Below are positions 24,452 to 33,552 of a DNA stretch of 64,000 nt, one piece after another. Positions within the stretch are counted from its first letter, which is position 1. Each line of letters begins with the position of its first letter. A program made the position numbers and the translations under genes. Source of the DNA: Lachnospiraceae bacterium (GTDB lineage: Bacteria > Bacillota > Clostridia > Lachnospirales > Lachnospiraceae); contig JAETRD010000003.1 of the NCBI GenBank assembly GCA_021770345.1, forward strand, positions 1-64,000, read 5' to 3'. The notes under the pieces were generated by a model. That model saw nothing but the letters and a program-made list of their open reading frames with translations, was not told where the DNA came from and searched no databases.

Positions 24452-26337
24452 GTAACGGATTTTTACCGGTTTGCAAAGCGGATATGGAAGCGGCGGGGAT
24501 CGCTCAGCTTGATTTCGTGTATGTCTGCGGGGATGCCTATGTGGACCATCCCTCGTTCGGACATGCTATCATCTCAAGACTGCTTGAGGCGCACGGCTAT
24601 AAGGTCGGCATCATAGCCCAGCCCGATTGGCGCGAACGGGACTCGATCCGGATTTTGGGAGAACCGAGACTCGGCTTTCTCGTGACGGCCGGGAATATGG
24701 ATTCCATGGTAAATCACTATTCGGTGTCAAAAAGGCGCCGCGCCACGGACGCCTTTACCCCCGGCGGAGTGACGGGAAAGCGGCCGGATTACGCAACCGT
24801 CGTCTACTGTAATCTGATTCGTCAGAGTTATAAGACGACGCCGATTATCATCGGAGGAATCGAGGCGAGCCTGCGGCGTCTCGCGCACTACGATTACTGG
24901 TCGAATAAATTAAAGCGTTCCATTCTTCTCGATTCCGGAGCCGATCTCATTTCCTACGGCATGGGAGAGCACAGTATTGTGGAGATTGCGGATGCGTTAA
25001 ACAGCGGTCTTGCGGTGTCGGACATCACGTTTATCGACGGAACCGTCTATAAGACCCGGAAGCGGGAGGATATCTACGATGCCATCGAACTGCCGCATTA
25101 TAACGCGCTCTGCGCGGATAAGCGTGAATATGCAAAGAGCTTTTACACGCAGTACTGCAACACGGACCCGTTTACCGCAAAGCGTCTGTTTGAGACCTAT
25201 GACGACAAATTGTTTGTCGTGCAGAATCCGCCCGCAAAACCTCTGACGGAGCGGGAGATGGACCAGGTGTACGCGCTGCCCTACCGGCGCGCCTGCCACC
25301 CGGATTATGAGGTGCAGGGCGGCGTGCCTGCGATCTCGGAAGTCCGGTTTTCGCTGGTGAGCAACCGCGGCTGCTACGGCGGCTGCAGTTTCTGTGCGCT
25401 GACGTTTCATCAGGGGCGCATCATCCAGACGAGAAGTCATGCGTCGATTCTCGCCGAGGCCGAAAAGATGGTCTGGGAACCGGATTTTAAAGGATATATC
25501 CACGATGTCGGCGGCCCCACCGCGAATTTCCGGGCGCCGGCATGCGGCAAGCAGCTGGAAAAGGGCGTCTGTGCGAACCGGCAGTGCCTGTTTCCTGCGC
25601 CCTGCAAAAACCTTGTGGTCGATCACTCGGATTACCTTGCGCTTCTTCGAAAACTGCGGGCACTGCCCAATGTGAAAAAGGTGTTTATCCGCTCCGGAAT
25701 CCGCTTTGACTATCTGATTTATGACAAAGACCCCGCGTTTCTGCGGGAGCTGTGCGAGCACCATGTCAGCGGACAGTTAAAGGTGGCGCCCGAGCATATC
25801 TCGAACGCGGTGCTCGAGCGGATGGGAAAGCCCCGCGTGGAGGTATACCGGCGCTTTGTACAGGCGTATGAGGCCATGAACCGAAAGCTCGGCAAAGAGC
25901 AGTATCTGGTACCTTATCTGATGTCTTCCCATCCCGGCTCGACGTTAAAGGAGGCCGTGGAGCTTGCGGAATTTCTGCGGGACCTGGGATATATGCCCGA
26001 GCAGGTGCAGGATTTCTATCCGACACCTTCCACGATATCGACCTGCATGTATTACACCGGGCTCGACCCGCGGACGATGGAGCCTGTTTATGTGGCCACA
26101 AATCCGCATGAGAAGGCGATGCAGCGCGCACTGATACAGTACCGCAATCCGAAAAATTATGCGCTGGTCGAAGAGGCGCTGACAAAGGCGGGCAGAACGG
26201 ATTTAATCGGCTATGACAGAAAATGCCTGATACGTCCGCGCAGGAAGGACATGCGGGCCGCGGAGCCCGAAAGAAAAGTCCCCAAAAAGAAAACCATCCG
26301 AAACGTGCATCGGAAAAAGACGGAAAGGAAACGGTAA
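24448..26337 (+). CDS. YgiQ family radical SAM protein
   Basis: A 629-residue radical-SAM protein. The N-terminal DUF3362-associated region begins FLPVCKADMEAAG and contains the GGIEASLRRLAHYDYW block typical of YgiQ. The cluster motif is C309-x3-C313-x2-C316 (RGCYGGCSFCAL). The C-terminal tail (about 590-629) is very basic and Lys/Arg-rich. The family has no settled function. The ATG overlaps the preceding stop (ATGA) and has GAGG upstream. Extra Cys residues at about 360-385 (CGKQLEKGVCANRQC) could bind a second metal centre. Confidence 0.92.
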   Translation: MSNGFLPVCKADMEAAGIAQLDFVYVCGDAYVDHPSFGHAIISRLLEAHGYKVGIIAQPDWRERDSIRILGEPRLGFLVTAGNMDSMVNHYSVSKRRRATDAFTPGGVTGKRPDYATVVYCNLIRQSYKTTPIIIGGIEASLRRLAHYDYWSNKLKRSILLDSGADLISYGMGEHSIVEIADALNSGLAVSDITFIDGTVYKTRKREDIYDAIELPHYNALCADKREYAKSFYTQYCNTDPFTAKRLFETYDDKLFVVQNPPAKPLTEREMDQVYALPYRRACHPDYEVQGGVPAISEVRFSLVSNRGCYGGCSFCALTFHQGRIIQTRSHASILAEAEKMVWEPDFKGYIHDVGGPTANFRAPACGKQLEKGVCANRQCLFPAPCKNLVVDHSDYLALLRKLRALPNVKKVFIRSGIRFDYLIYDKDPAFLRELCEHHVSGQLKVAPEHISNAVLERMGKPRVEVYRRFVQAYEAMNRKLGKEQYLVPYLMSSHPGSTLKEAVELAEFLRDLGYMPEQVQDFYPTPSTISTCMYYTGLDPRTMEPVYVATNPHEKAMQRALIQYRNPKNYALVEEALTKAGRTDLIGYDRKCLIRPRRKDMRAAEPERKVPKKKTIRNVHRKKTERKR

Positions 26338-26350
26338 CGGCAGGGAATCT

Positions 26351-27322
26351 ATGCGTGAATTTTATATCAACGGCAACGAAGCGGGGCAGCGCTTTGACAA
26401 ATATCTGAAAAAACTCCTCTCGGCCGCGCCGAACGGCTTTCTGTATAAGATGCTCCGAAAGAAGAATATTGTGCTGAACGGGAAACGTGCGGACGGCACG
26501 GAGAAGCTGTGTGCCGGAGATCAGGTGAAGCTTTTTCTGTCCGACGAGACATTCGAAACGTTTTCCGGCGCGGGCGCCGCACAGTCCGGGTTTGCCGGGC
26601 TGCGGGATTTAAAACCGGCATTTCCGCTTACGGTGATCTATGAGGATGCGGATGTGATTGTCATAGACAAGCCCGCCGGCATGCTCTCGCAGAAGGCCGC
26701 GCCCTCGGATCTCTCGGCAAACGAATATATTCTGCACACCCTGATCGCGCGCGGCGAGCTGACGGAGCAGATGTTTCGAACCTTCCGTCCCTCGGTGTGC
26801 AACCGCTTAGACCGGAATACCTCGGGTCTTCTGATTGCGGGGAAGACGTTAAGGGGGCTGCAGGAGACGGCGGCTGCCTTAAAGGACCGCAGCATACAAA
26901 AATATTATCGATGTCTTGTAAAAGGGGAAGTGAAGGAGTGCAGCCGAATTGACGGCTGGCTTTTTAAGGATGCGCGCACGAACCGGGTGACGGTTCTGCC
27001 GGAAGCGGCGGAGCATGCGGTGCGCATCGAGACGGAATATGGGCCCGTCCGCACGGGGAACGGGTATTCGGAGCTTGAAGTTCATCTGATTACGGGACGT
27101 TCTCACCAGATTCGTGCGCACTTAGCCTCCATCGGGCATCCGATTTTAGGGGATTTCAAGTACGGGGATCCGGTCTTAAACCGAAAGTTAAAGCAAGCGC
27201 TTCAGGTAGATTCTCAGATGCTTCACGCGTATCGGATGGTCTTTTCGGACGGCAGGGAATTCACTGCCCCCTGCGGGGAAGAATTTGAGCGGGTGTGGCG
27301 CTATCTGGTTGCATTAATGTGA
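26351..27322 (+). CDS. RluA-family pseudouridine synthase (RluC/RluD-like)
   Basis: A 323-residue rRNA or tRNA pseudouridine synthase. It has an N-terminal S4-like RNA-binding domain (about 1-70) and a core with NRLDRNTSGLLIAGKT, where Asp154 is catalytic, followed by the HLITGRSHQIRAHL motif. AGGGA lies upstream of the ATG. It follows ygiQ by 13 bases. Its last 22 bases overlap the end of the convergent DtxR/MntR-type gene. A second RluD-type enzyme sits at 50.7 kb, so the two probably modify different sites. Confidence 0.93.
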   Translation: MREFYINGNEAGQRFDKYLKKLLSAAPNGFLYKMLRKKNIVLNGKRADGTEKLCAGDQVKLFLSDETFETFSGAGAAQSGFAGLRDLKPAFPLTVIYEDADVIVIDKPAGMLSQKAAPSDLSANEYILHTLIARGELTEQMFRTFRPSVCNRLDRNTSGLLIAGKTLRGLQETAAALKDRSIQKYYRCLVKGEVKECSRIDGWLFKDARTNRVTVLPEAAEHAVRIETEYGPVRTGNGYSELEVHLITGRSHQIRAHLASIGHPILGDFKYGDPVLNRKLKQALQVDSQMLHAYRMVFSDGREFTAPCGEEFERVWRYLVALM

Positions 27323-27669
27323 CGTTTAATCGCCTCGAAACTTTCGATGCTGACATCATGTTCGATCTTACAGGCGTCCTCGGCGGCCACACGCGGGTCA
27401 ACGCCCAGCATGACGAGCCAGTTTGAGAGAATCGTGTGGCGCTCATAGATGCGTTCCGCGACCTCGAGTCCCGCGTCGGTCAGGCGGATGTAACCCTCGG
27501 CGCTCACAGTGATATAACCGTTCTCGCGCAGATGCTTCATGGCAACGCTGACACTCGGCTTCTTGAAATTCATTTCGTTGGCAATATCAACAGAGCGGAC
27601 ATTTCCGAGTCTGTGATTTAAAACGAGAATTGTCTCAAGATAATTCTCGGTCGATTCGTTCAATACCAT
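27301..27669 (-). CDS. DtxR/MntR-type metal-dependent regulator
   Basis: A 122-residue repressor with an N-terminal winged helix (about 1-65) and a metal-binding dimerisation domain; no C-terminal FeoA/SH3 domain is present, like MntR. Aligned by eye, Glu12, His78, Cys100, Glu103 and His104 occupy metal positions. Cys100 corresponds to Cys102 of DtxR (iron) rather than Glu99 of MntR (manganese), while Asn9 replaces Asp8 of MntR or Met10 of DtxR. The metal is therefore unclear. Its promoter shares the -35 region with recU. No metal transporter is adjacent. Confidence 0.88.
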   Translation of the reverse strand: MVLNESTENYLETILVLNHRLGNVRSVDIANEMNFKKPSVSVAMKHLRENGYITVSAEGYIRLTDAGLEVAERIYERHTILSNWLVMLGVDPRVAAEDACKIEHDVSIESFEAIKRHINATR

Positions 27670-27699
27670 TTAAGTGCAGCCTCCTTGCTGTTTCTTACA

Positions 27700-27749
27700 A
27701 GTATAGCACAGGCATGCCGGTTTGACAAAGGCTTCTTTTTCGATATAAT
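27700..27749. promoter_or_regulatory. Divergent promoters with overlapping -35 boxes
   Basis: Plus strand (recU): TTGACA (27722-27727), 16-base spacer, TATAAT (27744-27749). Minus strand (DtxR/MntR-type regulator): TTGTCA (27728-27723), 17-base spacer, TATACT (27705-27700). The two -35 boxes occupy the same seven bases, so the two promoters should compete for polymerase. Confidence 0.8.
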
Positions 27750-27773
27750 AGAGACAATCAGAGGGGAACGAAG

Positions 27774-28307
27774 ATGGCAACATGGAATTCACGGGGGCTT
27801 CGGGGCTCCACGTTAGAGGAATACATTAACCGCAGTAACGAGAAATATTTAGAGAGCGGGCTGGCGTTAATCCAGAAGGTGCCGACGCCGATCACGCCGA
27901 TTACGATTGACAAGGAGACAAGGCATATCACACTCGCCTATTTTGACCAGAAGAGCACGGTCGACTATATCGGGGCCGTGCAGGGAATCCCGGTCTGCTT
28001 TGACGCAAAGGAATGCAATACGGATACGTTTCCGCTGCAAAATATTCACGCGCATCAGGTCGCATTTATGGAAAATTTCGAAAAGCAGGGAGGCGTAGCT
28101 TTTTTTTTGATCAGCTACACAAAGCGGGATCTCTTTTATTACCTCCGTTTCGAGAAGTTAAAGGCTTTTTGGGAGCGCGCCGAGGCGGGCGGGCGCAAAA
28201 GCTTCCGGTTTGAGGAGCTGGAAACGGACTTTTTCCTCGGGAGAGGAAAGGGCGTTCTGATTCCATATCTGGAAGCGCTGCAGAAGGATTTACAGATCAG
28301 GGATTGA
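27774..28307 (+). CDS. recU: Holliday junction resolvase RecU
   Basis: RecU cuts four-way DNA junctions in recombination and repair and works with RuvAB in Firmicutes. The 177-residue protein carries the N-terminal NSRGLRGSTLEEYINRSNEKY block and the nuclease core: Asp64, then Asp77-Ala-Lys79 (CFDAKEC), a PD-(D/E)xK-type active site. The stalk region after residue 80 is shorter than in Bacillus (about 206 residues in total). GAGGGGA precedes the ATG. A terminator overlaps its stop codon. Confidence 0.92.
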   Translation: MATWNSRGLRGSTLEEYINRSNEKYLESGLALIQKVPTPITPITIDKETRHITLAYFDQKSTVDYIGAVQGIPVCFDAKECNTDTFPLQNIHAHQVAFMENFEKQGGVAFFLISYTKRDLFYYLRFEKLKAFWERAEAGGRKSFRFEELETDFFLGRGKGVLIPYLEALQKDLQIRD

Positions 28308-28327
28308 CTTTTTTTTGTCAATCTTTT
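28302..28327 (+). terminator. Terminator of recU overlapping its stop codon
   Basis: GATTGAC (28302-28308) and GTCAATC (28317-28323) flank a loop of eight T, followed by TTTT. The TGA stop of recU is inside the left arm, and the TTGACT -35 box of the his promoter is inside the same arm. Confidence 0.75.
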
Positions 28328-28366
28328 ATACTTAATAAAGTTTTATATGGTAGTATTTTACCATAT
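28304..28366 (+). promoter_or_regulatory. his operon promoter and downstream palindrome
   Basis: TTGACT (28304-28309), 17-base spacer, TATACT (28327-28332). About 13 bases after the -10, a perfect inverted repeat ATATGGTA/TACCATAT (28345-28352 and 28359-28366, 6-base centre) lies in the leader and is a candidate operator. I see no T-box specifier hairpin or T-box motif in the 96-base gap. Confidence 0.65.
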
Positions 28367-28403
28367 TAGCATGTTAAAGTGCAGCTGTTCAACGGAGGGG
28401 ATT

Positions 28404-29636
28404 ATGGATCAAAGACTGCTTCACACACCGGAAGGCGTGAGGGATATTTACAACGACGAGTGCGAAAAAAAGCTGCTCCTGCAGGATAACCTGCATCGGA
28501 GGCTGCGCCGGTACGGCTACCATCCGATTCAGACGCCGTCTTTTGAGTTTTTTGATATATTCGGTAGGGAGATCGGTTCGACGCCCTCGAAGGACTTATA
28601 CAAATTTTTTGACCGGGAGGGGAATACGCTGGTGCTGCGGCCGGACATGACGCCCTCCGTCGCGCGCTCGGCGGCGAAATACTTCGGGGATGAGGATATG
28701 CCGGTGCGTCTCTGTTATCTCGGCAACACCTATATCAATAACAACAGCTATCAGGGAAGACTCAAGGAGAATACACAGCTCGGCGCGGAGCTCATCGGGG
28801 ATTCCACCGCGGATGCCGATGCCGAGATGATCGCGGTGGTCACCGCATGTCTGAAAGAGGCCGGGCTTGCGCAATTTCAGATCAGCGTCGGCCATGCGGA
28901 CTTTTTCCTCGGACTGATGGAGGCGGCGGGCCTTTCCCGCGAACAGGAGGAAGAGCTGCGGGATTTGTTATCGAACAAGAATTTCTTCGGCGTGGAGGAA
29001 TTTGTCTCGACCCTGCACTTAAACGAGGACTTAAAGCGGCTTTTCGGCATGCTGGGTGTTCTCGACGCCGATGGGGATGAGCTTGCGGCTGCGAAACGTT
29101 TTGCGGCTTCCTACCCGCGTATTTTAAGGGCGATCGAGGGACTTGAAGCGCTCCGAAATATACTTGAAGTCTATGAGATTTCCCGTTATGTCTCTTTCGA
29201 ACCCGGGATTATCAGCAATTACCGCTACTATACCGGCATTATTTTCCAGGGCTATACGTTCGGCAGCGGGGAACCGATCGTGCGGGGCGGGCGCTATGAC
29301 GAGCTATTGACGCACTTTGGAAAAAAACGTGCTTCCATCGGCTTTGCAATCGTCGTGGATCAGCTTTTGGCAGCGCTCTCGCACCAGAAAATCGAGATTC
29401 CGTTAAAGCATCAGACCGTGCTGGCCGTCTATACGCCAAAGACGAGAGAGCAGGCGATCCGCTGGGCATGCAGCAAACGGGCGGACGACTGCAGTGTCGA
29501 GCTGATTCTCTGCGACGGCGCAAAGTCAAAAGCGGATTATATCGCCTATGCCAGGCGCAACCACATTGCGGCCGTACACTTCTGGCGGGAGGACGGTCAG
29601 GAGACGGTGAGACTTACGGAGAACGGAGACGAGTGA
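28404..29636 (+). CDS. hisZ: ATP phosphoribosyltransferase regulatory subunit HisZ
   Basis: HisZ is a catalytically inactive histidyl-tRNA synthetase paralogue that activates short-form HisG and mediates histidine feedback. The 410-residue product has the class II core: LRPDMTPSVAR (motif 2 region), an ENTQLGAELIG segment and FGSGEPIVRGGRYDELL. The start at 28404 has GGAGGGG upstream. Its stop overlaps the hisG start. The presence of a short HisG directly after it confirms the HisZ assignment over a true HisRS. Confidence 0.95.
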   Translation: MDQRLLHTPEGVRDIYNDECEKKLLLQDNLHRRLRRYGYHPIQTPSFEFFDIFGREIGSTPSKDLYKFFDREGNTLVLRPDMTPSVARSAAKYFGDEDMPVRLCYLGNTYINNNSYQGRLKENTQLGAELIGDSTADADAEMIAVVTACLKEAGLAQFQISVGHADFFLGLMEAAGLSREQEEELRDLLSNKNFFGVEEFVSTLHLNEDLKRLFGMLGVLDADGDELAAAKRFAASYPRILRAIEGLEALRNILEVYEISRYVSFEPGIISNYRYYTGIIFQGYTFGSGEPIVRGGRYDELLTHFGKKRASIGFAIVVDQLLAALSHQKIEIPLKHQTVLAVYTPKTREQAIRWACSKRADDCSVELILCDGAKSKADYIAYARRNHIAAVHFWREDGQETVRLTENGDE

Positions 29637-30286
29637 TGGATGAGATGAGATATCTTACCTTTGCGTTAGGCAAGGGAAGACTTGCAGATAAGACCCTCGA
29701 AATGTTCGAGCGGATCGGAATCACCTGCGAGGAGATGAAGGACAAAAAAACCCGCAGGCTTATTTTTGTGAACGAGGAGTTAAAGCTCCGCTTTTTCCTC
29801 GCAAAGGGGCCGGATGTGCCGACGTATGTGGAGTACGGGGCTGCGGATATCGGGGTCGTGGGAAAAGACACGATTCTCGAGGAGGGTCGCAATATCTACG
29901 AGGTACTTGACCTGAATTTCGGGAAATGCCGGATGTGCATCTGCGGTCCGAAGAGCGCGGAGGAATTGCTGCGGCACCATGAGCTGATTCGCGTCGCCAC
30001 CAAATATCCGCATATCGCGAAGGATTATTTTTACAACAAGAAGCACCAGACGGTCGAGATCATCAAGCTCAACGGCTCGATCGAGCTCGCGCCGATTGTC
30101 GGGCTTTCCGAGGTGATCTGCGATATCGTGGAGACTGGTTCCACATTGCGCGAGAACGGGCTTTTTGTGCTCGAAGAGGTATGCCCGCTGTCCGCCCGGA
30201 TGGTGGTCAACCAGGTGAGCATGAAGATGGAGCAGGAGCGCATCACGAAGTTAATCTCAGACTTAAAGAAAATTGTTAACCAATAA
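29636..30286 (+). CDS. hisG: ATP phosphoribosyltransferase, short form
   Basis: Catalyses the first step of histidine synthesis, condensing ATP and PRPP. The 216-residue product lacks the C-terminal ACT-like regulatory domain and so belongs to the HisG-short class, which needs HisZ. Typical segments are FALGKGRLADKT, YGAADIGVVGKD, and the PRPP loop ELAPIVGLSEVICDIVETGSTL. It overlaps the hisZ stop (TGATG). Confidence 0.96.
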   Translation: MDEMRYLTFALGKGRLADKTLEMFERIGITCEEMKDKKTRRLIFVNEELKLRFFLAKGPDVPTYVEYGAADIGVVGKDTILEEGRNIYEVLDLNFGKCRMCICGPKSAEELLRHHELIRVATKYPHIAKDYFYNKKHQTVEIIKLNGSIELAPIVGLSEVICDIVETGSTLRENGLFVLEEVCPLSARMVVNQVSMKMEQERITKLISDLKKIVNQ

Positions 30287-30302
30287 ACAGAGGAGGGTAA
30301 CA

Positions 30303-31598
30303 ATGAGAATTTTAACCTTGACAAAGGAAACGCAGACGAATATTCTGGAAAATCTGTTAAAGCGCAGCCCGAATTCCTACGGCGCATACGAGGAGCGCGT
30401 CGCTGCGATTATCGAGCGGGTGCGCGCCGAACGGGATGTTGCGGTGTTCGCTTACACGGAACAGTTTGACGGCGCGAAAATCACCGCTGACAATGTAAAG
30501 GTCACGGAGGAAGAGTTCGAGGAGGCTTACCGGCTGGTGGACCCGAAGCTTTTGGAGGTGATTCGAAAAGCGCTTGCAAATATCAGGGCTTATCATGAAA
30601 AGCAGCGTCAGAATTCCTGGTTTACCTCAGAAGCCTCCGGAATTATGCTGGGCCAGAAGGTAACGCCGCTTGAAACCGTGGGCGTCTATGTGCCGGGCGG
30701 AAAGGCGGTCTATCCGTCCTCGGTTCTGATGAATGTCGTTCCCGCGAAGGTGGCCGGAGTCGGCACCGTGATTATGACGACGCCGCCGGATAAGACCGGC
30801 GCGGTCTATCCCTCGACGCTGGTAGCGGCAAGAGAGGCCGGGGTGGATGCCGTCTATAAAGCGGGCGGCGCCCAGGCGGTCGCGGCGATGGCGTTCGGCA
30901 CCGGGAGCATTCCGAAAGTGGACAAGATCGTAGGGCCGGGAAATATCTATGTGGCGCTGGCGAAAAAGGCGGTGTTCGGCCATGTCAGCATCGATTCCAT
31001 CGCCGGGCCGAGCGAGATTCTGGTGCTCGCGGACGCGAGTGCGAATCCCCGTTTTGTGGCGGCGGACCTGCTGTCCCAGGCGGAGCATGACGAGATGGCC
31101 TCGGCCATTTTAATCACGACGAGCGAGACGCTTGCAAAGGAGGTCGCGGCCGAAGTCGACCGTTTTACCGCAAAGCTTTCCCGCCGGGCCATTATCGAAA
31201 AGTCGCTGGAAAATTACGGATATATTCTGGTCGCGGAGACGATGGAGGACGCCGTCGCCGCCGCAAATGCGATTGCCTCGGAGCACCTGGAGATCGTGAC
31301 CGAAAACCCGTTTGAGATTATGACCAAAATCCGCAATGCGGGAGCGATTTTCCTGGGAGAGTACTCCTCGGAGCCGCTCGGGGATTACTTTGCCGGGCCA
31401 AACCATGTCCTTCCGACGAACGGGACGGCAAAGTTCTTTTCACCGCTCGGGGTGGATGATTTTGTCAAAAAGTCCAGCATTATCAGCTACTCGCGTGAGG
31501 CGCTTGCGCCGGTGTACCGGGATATCGTGCAGTTTGCGGAGTGTGAGGAGCTGACGGCTCATGCGAACTCCATCCGCGTGCGCTTTGAGACGGAATGA
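30303..31598 (+). CDS. hisD: Histidinol dehydrogenase
   Basis: Carries out the last two NAD-dependent oxidations, histidinol to histidine. The 431-residue product has the ETVGVYVPGGKAVYPSSVLM motif, the IVGPGNIYVALAKK NAD-binding segment and the zinc/catalytic region LLSQAEHDEMASA; the ASEHLEIV and GPNHVLPT segments complete the site. The start at 30303 follows GGAGGG by 6 bases. An internal promoter lies in the 57-base gap before hisB. Confidence 0.97.
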   Translation: MRILTLTKETQTNILENLLKRSPNSYGAYEERVAAIIERVRAERDVAVFAYTEQFDGAKITADNVKVTEEEFEEAYRLVDPKLLEVIRKALANIRAYHEKQRQNSWFTSEASGIMLGQKVTPLETVGVYVPGGKAVYPSSVLMNVVPAKVAGVGTVIMTTPPDKTGAVYPSTLVAAREAGVDAVYKAGGAQAVAAMAFGTGSIPKVDKIVGPGNIYVALAKKAVFGHVSIDSIAGPSEILVLADASANPRFVAADLLSQAEHDEMASAILITTSETLAKEVAAEVDRFTAKLSRRAIIEKSLENYGYILVAETMEDAVAAANAIASEHLEIVTENPFEIMTKIRNAGAIFLGEYSSEPLGDYFAGPNHVLPTNGTAKFFSPLGVDDFVKKSSIISYSREALAPVYRDIVQFAECEELTAHANSIRVRFETE

Positions 31599-31600
31599 CT

Positions 31601-31629
31601 TTGCTTTTTTGGGCATTTCGTACTATAAT
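31601..31629 (+). promoter_or_regulatory. Internal promoter before hisB
   Basis: TTGCTT (31601-31606), 17-base spacer and TATAAT (31624-31629) between hisD and hisB. It would give separate expression of hisB-hisIE and the downstream acyltransferase. Confidence 0.6.
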
Positions 31630-31655
31630 AAATTTGTGGAAATGAGGGAACAGAT

Positions 31656-32246
31656 ATGGTGAGAACAGCAAAGGCGGTGCGCAGGACAAAAGAGACCGAT
31701 ATCACGGCGGAGCTGTCGCTCGACGGGAGCGGCACGGGCGATATCAGTACCGGAATCGGATTTTTTGATCACATGCTGGAGGGATTTGCCCGGCATGGAT
31801 TTTTTGACCTGACGCTGCGGGTAAAAGGCGACCTTCATGTGGATTGTCATCACACCGTCGAGGATACGGGGATCGTGCTCGGAACGGCGATCCGCGAGGC
31901 GCTTTCCGACAAGCGGGGGATTCGCCGTTACGGGAGTTGTCTGCTGCCGATGGATGAGACGCTCGTGCGCTGCGCCATAGATTTGTCGGGGAGACCGTAT
32001 CTTTGTTTCTCCGCCGATTTTACCGCGGACCGCGTCGGAGATATGGATACCGAGCTGTTCAGAGAATTTTTTTATGCGGTCTCTTACAGTGCCGGGATGA
32101 ACCTCCACCTTAAGGTTCTCGAGCCGGGCAACAACCACCATATGGCCGAGGCGATGTTCAAGGCCTTTGCGCGGGCGCTTGACGGGGCATCTGCACCGGA
32201 TCCGAGAGTGGCGGATGTCCTCTCCACAAAAGGAAGACTTGAATAG
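31656..32246 (+). CDS. hisB: Imidazoleglycerol-phosphate dehydratase
   Basis: Dehydrates imidazole glycerol phosphate in histidine synthesis; a manganese enzyme. The 196-residue monofunctional form shows both pseudo-repeats with their metal ligands: [17 protein letters not shown] and [10 protein letters not shown] in the first half, and [39 protein letters not shown] in part in the second. GAGGGA precedes the ATG. No phosphatase domain is fused, unlike enterobacteria. Confidence 0.97.
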   Translation: MVRTAKAVRRTKETDITAELSLDGSGTGDISTGIGFFDHMLEGFARHGFFDLTLRVKGDLHVDCHHTVEDTGIVLGTAIREALSDKRGIRRYGSCLLPMDETLVRCAIDLSGRPYLCFSADFTADRVGDMDTELFREFFYAVSYSAGMNLHLKVLEPGNNHHMAEAMFKAFARALDGASAPDPRVADVLSTKGRLE

Positions 32247-32260
32247 GAAGGTTTTGTTTT

Positions 32261-33544
32261 ATGGAGCAAAAAAATGTAGTTGCAACCATTTATCTGAAGA
32301 ACGGGAATGCCGTGAAGGGAATTGATAACTTTGAGCCGATGACGGATAACGTGATTGAGCTTGCGCGCATGTATAACGACAGCGGGATCGACAAGATTAT
32401 CATTTTCGATTTATCCGACGATGATGAGGAGCATGAAAAAAATATCCAGACCATTAAGAATATCAACCGCAATATTGAGATTAAAGTCTGTGCGGGCGGG
32501 AACATTAACCGGTTAGAGGACATTAAGAAGTTCATCTATGCCGGCTGCCTGCAGGTGATCGTCAATGGGGCGAAGCTTGCCAGCATGGACCTGGCGGAGG
32601 AGGCCAGCAAACGCTTCGGCAAAGAGCGGATTCTTGTCTCCGTCGAGAACGTGGATTTTCTGTTTAAATACAAGGACAAACTCAACGAGAATTTTCATGA
32701 GCTTCTTGTGCTGAACCCGAAGCTGTATGAGGCGGTGGAAAACATCACCGCGCTGCCCTATGTGCTGTACTATGAGGAATGCGATTACGATCAGCTTGTA
32801 CAGATCCTTCGGAGAGGAAACACCCGGGGAATTGCAGGAACTTTTATCAATGATCCGGATACCGACGTGATGAAGCTCAAGTCGCATCTTTCCGCGGCCG
32901 GGATTAAGATGGACAATTTTGCGCCCGCGCTCGAGTGGGCGGACTTAAAGAAAAATTCCGACGGTATGGTTCCCGTCATTGTACAGGATTACCGGACAGA
33001 CGAGGTGCTGATGTTAGCTTACATGAATGAGGAGGCGTTTCGCACCACGATCAATATCGGCAAAATGACTTACTACAGCAGGAGCCGAAAGGAACTCTGG
33101 ACCAAGGGCGCCACCTCCGGACATATCCAGTATGTAAAGTCTCTGACGGCGGACTGTGATTACGATACGATCCTCGCCAAGGTTTCCCAGGTGGGCGTGG
33201 CCTGCCACACCGGAAACCCAAGCTGCTTTTTTCATGAGATCATAAAGAAAGAATACATGGAAAAAAATCCTCTGAAGGTGTTTGAGGATGTCTATGCGAT
33301 TATTCAGGATCGCAGAGAGCACCCGAAGGAGGGTTCCTACACAAATTATCTTTTCGATAAGGGCATTGACAAGATTTTAAAGAAGGTGGGCGAAGAGGCA
33401 ACGGAGATTGTAATTGCCGCAAAGAATCCGGATCCGGAGGAACTCAAATACGAGATTTCTGATTTCCTCTACCATGTGATGGTTCTGATGGCGGAAAAGG
33501 GGGTTACCTGGGAAGAGATCACGCAGGAGTTATCCCAGAGATAG
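32261..33544 (+). CDS. hisIE: HisIE with an N-terminal inactive HisA/HisF-like domain
   Basis: A 427-residue three-part protein. Residues about 1-215 are a HisF/HisA-like barrel ([15 protein letters not shown], then [11 protein letters not shown] and [12 protein letters not shown]). Residues about 225-330 are phosphoribosyl-AMP cyclohydrolase (HisI) with [15 protein letters not shown] and CHTGNPSCF zinc-binding segments. Residues about 335-427 are phosphoribosyl-ATP diphosphatase (HisE) with [16 protein letters not shown]. In the barrel, the catalytic Asp11 of HisF is Tyr11 and Asp130 aligns with Glu, so it is probably not an isomerase or cyclase. hisA, hisF, hisH and hisC are not in this cluster. 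GGAAGG precedes the ATG. Confidence 0.92.
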   Translation: MEQKNVVATIYLKNGNAVKGIDNFEPMTDNVIELARMYNDSGIDKIIIFDLSDDDEEHEKNIQTIKNINRNIEIKVCAGGNINRLEDIKKFIYAGCLQVIVNGAKLASMDLAEEASKRFGKERILVSVENVDFLFKYKDKLNENFHELLVLNPKLYEAVENITALPYVLYYEECDYDQLVQILRRGNTRGIAGTFINDPDTDVMKLKSHLSAAGIKMDNFAPALEWADLKKNSDGMVPVIVQDYRTDEVLMLAYMNEEAFRTTINIGKMTYYSRSRKELWTKGATSGHIQYVKSLTADCDYDTILAKVSQVGVACHTGNPSCFFHEIIKKEYMEKNPLKVFEDVYAIIQDRREHPKEGSYTNYLFDKGIDKILKKVGEEATEIVIAAKNPDPEELKYEISDFLYHVMVLMAEKGVTWEEITQELSQR

Positions 33545-33552
33545 AATGTAAC

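Noticed and set aside
24997..25764. 255-residue minus-strand frame over ygiQ
   Set aside because: The radical-SAM motif on the plus strand is intact; the antisense product matches nothing.
28308..28403. T-box riboswitch before hisZ
   Set aside because: The gap is too short for a T-box and lacks the conserved AGGGTGG-type motif; the structure is a terminator and a palindrome.
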